Below are positions 5,786 to 9,205 of a stretch of DNA of 9,205 bases, piece after piece. The stretch covers positions 1 through 9,205 of the forward strand of contig JBGPKK010000184.1 in assembly GCA_041485905.1 (NCBI GenBank), given 5' to 3'. The DNA comes from JAHFUI01 sp041485905. GTDB lineage: Bacteria; Acidobacteriota; Vicinamibacteria; Vicinamibacterales; CAVVIG01. Made by a program: the position numbers and the translations under genes. The notes under the pieces were generated by a model that saw nothing but the letters and a program-made list of their open reading frames with translations, searched no databases and was not told the DNA's origin. Within the stretch, counting starts at the first letter, position 1, and each line of letters opens with the position of its first letter.

Positions 5786-7369
5786 ATGCGCTGCTGGCGG
5801 CCGTCCTTCGTCCTCGGTCTCGCGTTGACAGTCGGCGGATGCGCGGCTGCCAAGCCGCGCCCGGCGCCGCCGCCGGTTGATGTCTCGCCTCGGCTCGCCG
5901 AGGCGGACGCGCTCGTCCGGGCTGGCTGCTTCGACTGCCTCCGCGACGCGCTGGCGACGTATCAAGCGGCTCGGGCTGTGACCGGCGCGGCGCCGGCGGC
6001 GTCTGACCTCGCCACCGCTGGTGTCGTTCGGGCCGCGGCGCTTCTGGCACTGCGCGAGCGGGAGCTCGGATTCGTCGACGATGGGTACGTGAAGATTGCG
6101 AAGGATGCGCTGTCGCAGCACCCTTGTACTAGCGCAGGTGTTCAGGGCTGCCAGTCAATTTCCCAGATCCTCGAGATCATCGACCTGCTGCCAACCCGTT
6201 CGGCGGGGACGATCGGGCGCGTCCCGTCGAGCGATGCGCAGATCGAGAAGCTTCTCGACTTCCAACGGAGTCGTCCGGCGCGGCTGGCTGTCCTGCGCGA
6301 GGCGGCAGGGCTGGATCCACTGAACGCCTACGTGTGGCTGGCGTCGGTCTGCGGCACGCCCGAAGGCCAGGCGATGACGCCAGACGCATTGCTGGCGCCG
6401 GTCGGCGCGCTCGCGGACGCCCCCCTTTTCGTCTTCAGACAGGCGACCTGCTTCAGCCTGCAGGGGCCGAAGCTCGATGCGCTGCTCACGCAGGATCCGC
6501 GGTTCGTCGAGGTGACGTTCCTGCTCGGTCAAGTCGCCACCGGTCAGCTCGATCTCGACGAGGCGGACAAATGGTTCCAGCAGGCGTACGCGTGGCACCC
6601 GCAGTGGCCGATCCTGACCTTGTCGATCGCGAACGTGCTCCTCACTGCGGAAGAGTTCGACCGGTCGTTGGACTTTTACAACAGGACGCTCGACCTCGAG
6701 CCGCGCTCCGCGGACGCGCTTCTCGGGAAGGTGCGCGCGCTCACATACCTCGAACAGCATGAACAGGCAATCGTGGTCGCCGATCAACTGATCGGCGAGC
6801 GGTGGTTGCCGGGCGATGCGTACTACTGGCGCGCGTTGAACGAAACCGAGCTCGATCGAATCGAGGACGGCTGGATCGACATCGAGAAGGCGGACAAGCT
6901 GCTCATCAACGATCAGGTGCCCAAGCTGGCCGGCATCATCGCCTACCGCCGCAAGCAGCTCGACGTCGCGCGGTCGAAGTTCGAGACCGCGCGCCAACGC
7001 AACCCCTCGGATTGCCAGACAGGTTTTTATCTCGGCGTCGTGCTGGCCGAACAGCGTGTCTGGGACAGGACGGCGGAGATCTTCGTGTCGACCGCACGCT
7101 GCCTCGAGGGTGCGGAGCAGACGCTCAGGCAGCAAATCGAAAAGATTCGGATCTCGAAGAAGCCGCCGGCGCAACAAGCGCGTCAGATCGCCAGGCGCGA
7201 GAAACAGATCGCCGATGGCCGGCGGATGCTCGCCACCTCGTGGTTCAATACGGCGGTCGCGTACTACAACCTGAGCCGGAAGGACGAGGCTCGGCAGTTC
7301 GCGGAGAAGGTCGCCGACGACGAACAGTTCAGCGAACGCGCCCGCGAGATCATCTCCAGATTGAAGTAG
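5786..7369 (+). CDS. TPR-containing lipoprotein
   Basis: This 527-residue protein has a lipoprotein signal: basic start, hydrophobic segment and lipobox VGGC with C19 as the lipidated cysteine. A proline-rich linker (KPRPAPPP) follows. The mature protein should be anchored in the membrane facing the periplasm. Residues 47-50 form a CxxC (AGCFDCL). A tetratricopeptide-like region spans about 238-420, with helix pairs such as LDLDEADKWFQQAYAWHP, FDRSLDFYNRTLDLEP and LDVARSKFETARQRNP. A charged, probably helical segment (about 445-475) leads into a last repeat, AVAYYNLSRKDEARQFAEK. TPR proteins act as scaffolds for complexes; no enzyme domain is visible and I do not recognise a named orthologue. 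The start has only a weak GGGG upstream. The gene follows the mannosyltransferase by 21 bp and is followed by a hairpin. Confidence 0.82.
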   Translation: MRCWRPSFVLGLALTVGGCAAAKPRPAPPPVDVSPRLAEADALVRAGCFDCLRDALATYQAARAVTGAAPAASDLATAGVVRAAALLALRERELGFVDDGYVKIAKDALSQHPCTSAGVQGCQSISQILEIIDLLPTRSAGTIGRVPSSDAQIEKLLDFQRSRPARLAVLREAAGLDPLNAYVWLASVCGTPEGQAMTPDALLAPVGALADAPLFVFRQATCFSLQGPKLDALLTQDPRFVEVTFLLGQVATGQLDLDEADKWFQQAYAWHPQWPILTLSIANVLLTAEEFDRSLDFYNRTLDLEPRSADALLGKVRALTYLEQHEQAIVVADQLIGERWLPGDAYYWRALNETELDRIEDGWIDIEKADKLLINDQVPKLAGIIAYRRKQLDVARSKFETARQRNPSDCQTGFYLGVVLAEQRVWDRTAEIFVSTARCLEGAEQTLRQQIEKIRISKKPPAQQARQIARREKQIADGRRMLATSWFNTAVAYYNLSRKDEARQFAEKVADDEQFSERAREIISRLK

Positions 7370-7376
7370 CGGTTGC

Positions 7377-7407
7377 GGCGGGCCTGGAAGCACCGACAAG
7401 GCCCGCC
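7377..7407 (+). terminator. Hairpin between the lipoprotein gene and typA
   Basis: GGCGGGCCT (7377-7385) pairs perfectly with AGGCCCGCC (7399-7407), a 9-bp GC-rich stem with a 13-nt loop, starting 8 nt after the lipoprotein stop. There is no T tract after it, so it could be a Rho-assisted or stabilising 3' hairpin rather than a canonical intrinsic terminator. Confidence 0.5.
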
Positions 7408-7421
7408 CTGCGTGCGTCCTG

Positions 7422-7427
7422 TATACT
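7422..7427 (+). promoter_or_regulatory. -10 box of typA, suggesting a leaderless transcript
   Basis: TATACT is a near-consensus -10 box (TATAAT) in GC-rich surroundings. Exactly six bases (GAGAGG) separate it from the ATG at 7434, so the expected transcription start coincides with the start codon. Those six bases also form a Shine-Dalgarno-like AGAGG with good spacing to an in-frame GTG at 7440. No convincing -35 is seen. Confidence 0.5.
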
Positions 7428-7433
7428 GAGAGG

Positions 7434-9205
7434 ATGTCCGTGTCAGTAGAAAAGCATCCTTCAGTCGCCGGCCGGGGCGAGGTCGCCAACCCGCTCCGAC
7501 GCAACGTCGCCATCATCGCCCACGTCGATCACGGCAAAACCACGCTGGTCGACGGCCTGCTCCACCAGAGCGGCACGTTCCGCTCGAACGAGCGCGTCGC
7601 CGAACGGGCGATGGACAATACCGACCTGGAGCGCGAGCGCGGCATCACGATTCTGGCGAAGAACACCGCCGTTCATTACAGGGACCTCCTCATCAACATC
7701 GTCGATACGCCGGGGCACGCCGATTTCGGCGGGGAAGTCGAGCGGACCCTGTCGATGGTGGACGGTGTGTTGCTCCTCGTCGATGCATCGGAAGGCCCCC
7801 TGCCGCAGACGCGGTTCGTCCTTCGCAAAGCGCTGGAGCGCCGCCTGCCGCCGATCGTCGTCATCAACAAGATCGATCGGCCGGATGCGCGTCCGCAGGA
7901 AGTGCTGAACGAGATCTACGATCTCTTCATCGATCTCGATGCGCTCGAGGATCAACTCGACTTTCCGGTCCTTTACACGAACGCGCGAACCGGTACCGCG
8001 AGCCTCGATCAGGACACACCCGGCACCGACCTGCGTCCATTATTCGACGCGATCGTCGAGCACGTCCCGGCGCCGCGCGGCAATCCCGATGCGCCGCTGC
8101 AGATTCTCGTCGCCAACCTCGATTCGAGCGATTACCTCGGCCGCATCGCCGTCGGACGGATTTTCAACGGGCGCGTGAAGATCGGCGATCCGGTCGCCGT
8201 CTGCAAGCTCGACGCGGCCGTCCACGAAACGAAGGTGACGAAGCTGTACGCGTTCGACGGGTTGAAGCGCGTCGAGATCCAGGAAGCCGCGGCCGGCGAC
8301 ATCGTCTGCCTCGCCGGCATCGAGGACATCACGATCGGCGAGACGATCGCTGACGCGGAGCACCGCATCGCCATTCCGCCGGTCGCGATCGACGAACCGA
8401 CGGTGTCGATGGTCTTCGGCGTCAACACGTCGCCGATGGCCGGACGCGACGGGCAGTACGTCACCTCACGGCAACTGCGGGACCGGCTGGACAAGGAGCT
8501 GGTCGGCAACGTGTCCATTCGTCTCGAGCCGACCGAGACGCCCGAACAGGTGAAAGTCGTGGGCCGCGGCGAGCTGCAGCTGTCGATTCTGATCGAGATG
8601 ATGCGGCGCGAAGGGTTCGAGCTCCAGGTGTCGCGCCCCGACATCGTCACCAAGGAGATCGCCGGTAAGATCGTCGAGCCGGTCGAAGAGCTTGTGATCG
8701 ACGTGCCCGAGGATCATCAGGGTATCGTGATCGCCCAGGTCGGCGAGCGGCGCGGCACGATGACCAAGATGGTCAACAACGGCAGCGGCCGCGTCCGACT
8801 CGAGTTCCGCATTCCGGCGCGCGGACTGATCGGCTTTCGATCGCATTTCATGACCGACACCAAGGGCACCGGCATCATGAACCACATCTTCTCGAGCTGG
8901 GAGCCGTGGCACGGCGCCATCCCCGCCCGCCCGACCGGTGCGCTCGTCGCCGACCGCGCGGGGGTGGCGACGGCATACGCCATCTTCAACCTGCAGGAGC
9001 GCGGCGAAATCTTCATCGATCCCGGCATCATCGTGTACGAGGGCATGGTCATCGGGGAGAATTCCAGGCCGAGCGACATGGACGTCAACGTGACGAAAGA
9101 GAAGAAGCAGACCAACATGCGGGCGTCGAGCGCCGACGAAGCGATTCGACTGATCCCGCCGCGCAAGCTCGGCCTCGAGCAGGCCGTCGAATTCATCAAC
9201 GATGA
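7434..9205 (+). CDS. typA: Ribosome-associated translational GTPase TypA/BipA (3' end cut off)
   Basis: TypA/BipA is a GTPase of the EF-G family that binds 70S ribosomes and helps 50S assembly and stress adaptation. GTPase motifs are all visible: AHVDHGKT (29-36), RGITI (69-73), DTPGH (91-95) and NKID (145-148). The G5 position reads NAR (183-185) where SA-x is more usual. A beta-barrel domain 2 follows. EF-G-like domains carry GRGELQLSILIEMMRREG and RPDIVTKEI. The C-terminal part has the TypA hallmarks RIPARGLIGFRS, TKGTGIMNH, RPTGALVAD and TKEKKQTNMRASSADEA. About 590 codons are present before the window ends in frame after EFIND; the family is usually about 605-615 residues, so only the last few are missing. 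The ATG at 7434 has no space for a Shine-Dalgarno; the GTG at 7440 is an alternative start. A promoter-like box lies directly upstream, so it is likely transcribed separately from the lipoprotein gene. Confidence 0.97.
   Translation, partial: MSVSVEKHPSVAGRGEVANPLRRNVAIIAHVDHGKTTLVDGLLHQSGTFRSNERVAERAMDNTDLERERGITILAKNTAVHYRDLLINIVDTPGHADFGGEVERTLSMVDGVLLLVDASEGPLPQTRFVLRKALERRLPPIVVINKIDRPDARPQEVLNEIYDLFIDLDALEDQLDFPVLYTNARTGTASLDQDTPGTDLRPLFDAIVEHVPAPRGNPDAPLQILVANLDSSDYLGRIAVGRIFNGRVKIGDPVAVCKLDAAVHETKVTKLYAFDGLKRVEIQEAAAGDIVCLAGIEDITIGETIADAEHRIAIPPVAIDEPTVSMVFGVNTSPMAGRDGQYVTSRQLRDRLDKELVGNVSIRLEPTETPEQVKVVGRGELQLSILIEMMRREGFELQVSRPDIVTKEIAGKIVEPVEELVIDVPEDHQGIVIAQVGERRGTMTKMVNNGSGRVRLEFRIPARGLIGFRSHFMTDTKGTGIMNHIFSSWEPWHGAIPARPTGALVADRAGVATAYAIFNLQERGEIFIDPGIIVYEGMVIGENSRPSDMDVNVTKEKKQTNMRASSADEAIRLIPPRKLGLEQAVEFIND

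Noticed and set aside
5886..5905. CGCCTCGGC-TC-GCCGAGGCG palindrome near the start of the lipoprotein gene.
   Set aside because: It lies wholly in coding sequence (SPRLAEAD) of a GC-rich gene and is most simply explained by codon choice, though an early mRNA hairpin is possible.
7461..9199. Several minus-strand ORFs opposite typA.
   Set aside because: They are shadows of the strongly conserved TypA frame, with no start signals or domains.

Overview
The window looks like a chromosomal segment of a GC-rich, Gram-negative environmental bacterium. A member of the Acidobacteriota (Vicinamibacteria-like) is my best guess. The reasons are the mix of a secreted M49-type metallohydrolase, a periplasmic c-type cytochrome, a TPR lipoprotein and an S23-type four-helix-bundle ORF in a background of roughly 65% GC. 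This assignment is inference; there is no rRNA or other diagnostic marker here.

Layout, left to right: a REP-like hairpin at the edge (6-57); an exported mono-heme cytochrome c on the minus strand (73-795); a divergent 204-bp intergenic region with a 12-bp palindrome and a possible leaderless promoter; a secreted M49 (dipeptidyl-peptidase III-like) zinc hydrolase (1000-2697) with a hairpin spanning its stop codon. Next comes a roughly 550-bp block (2719-3267) that fills the gap between the M49 gene and the next gene. It carries a minus-strand four-helix-bundle gene and is bounded by imperfect inverted repeats made of degenerate CCCAGYY heptamers. After it are an EntS/MFS_3-type efflux transporter (minus, 3275-4588) and, divergently, a PIG-V-like membrane mannosyltransferase (plus, 4583-5764). 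The annotated starts of these two share one self-complementary ATGCAT. A TPR lipoprotein follows 21 bp downstream (5786-7369), then a hairpin, and then typA/bipA (from 7434), which runs off the right edge close to its C-terminus.

The genes do not form one pathway. The glycosyltransferase and the lipoprotein may be co-transcribed. typA is a housekeeping translational GTPase, apparently with its own promoter. The most interesting part is 2719-3267. It has lower GC than its surroundings, an S23/Avd-family ORF, matching terminal inverted repeats, a heptamer tandem array and no transposase. I read it as a candidate small non-autonomous mobile element, or a repeat-associated genetic unit.
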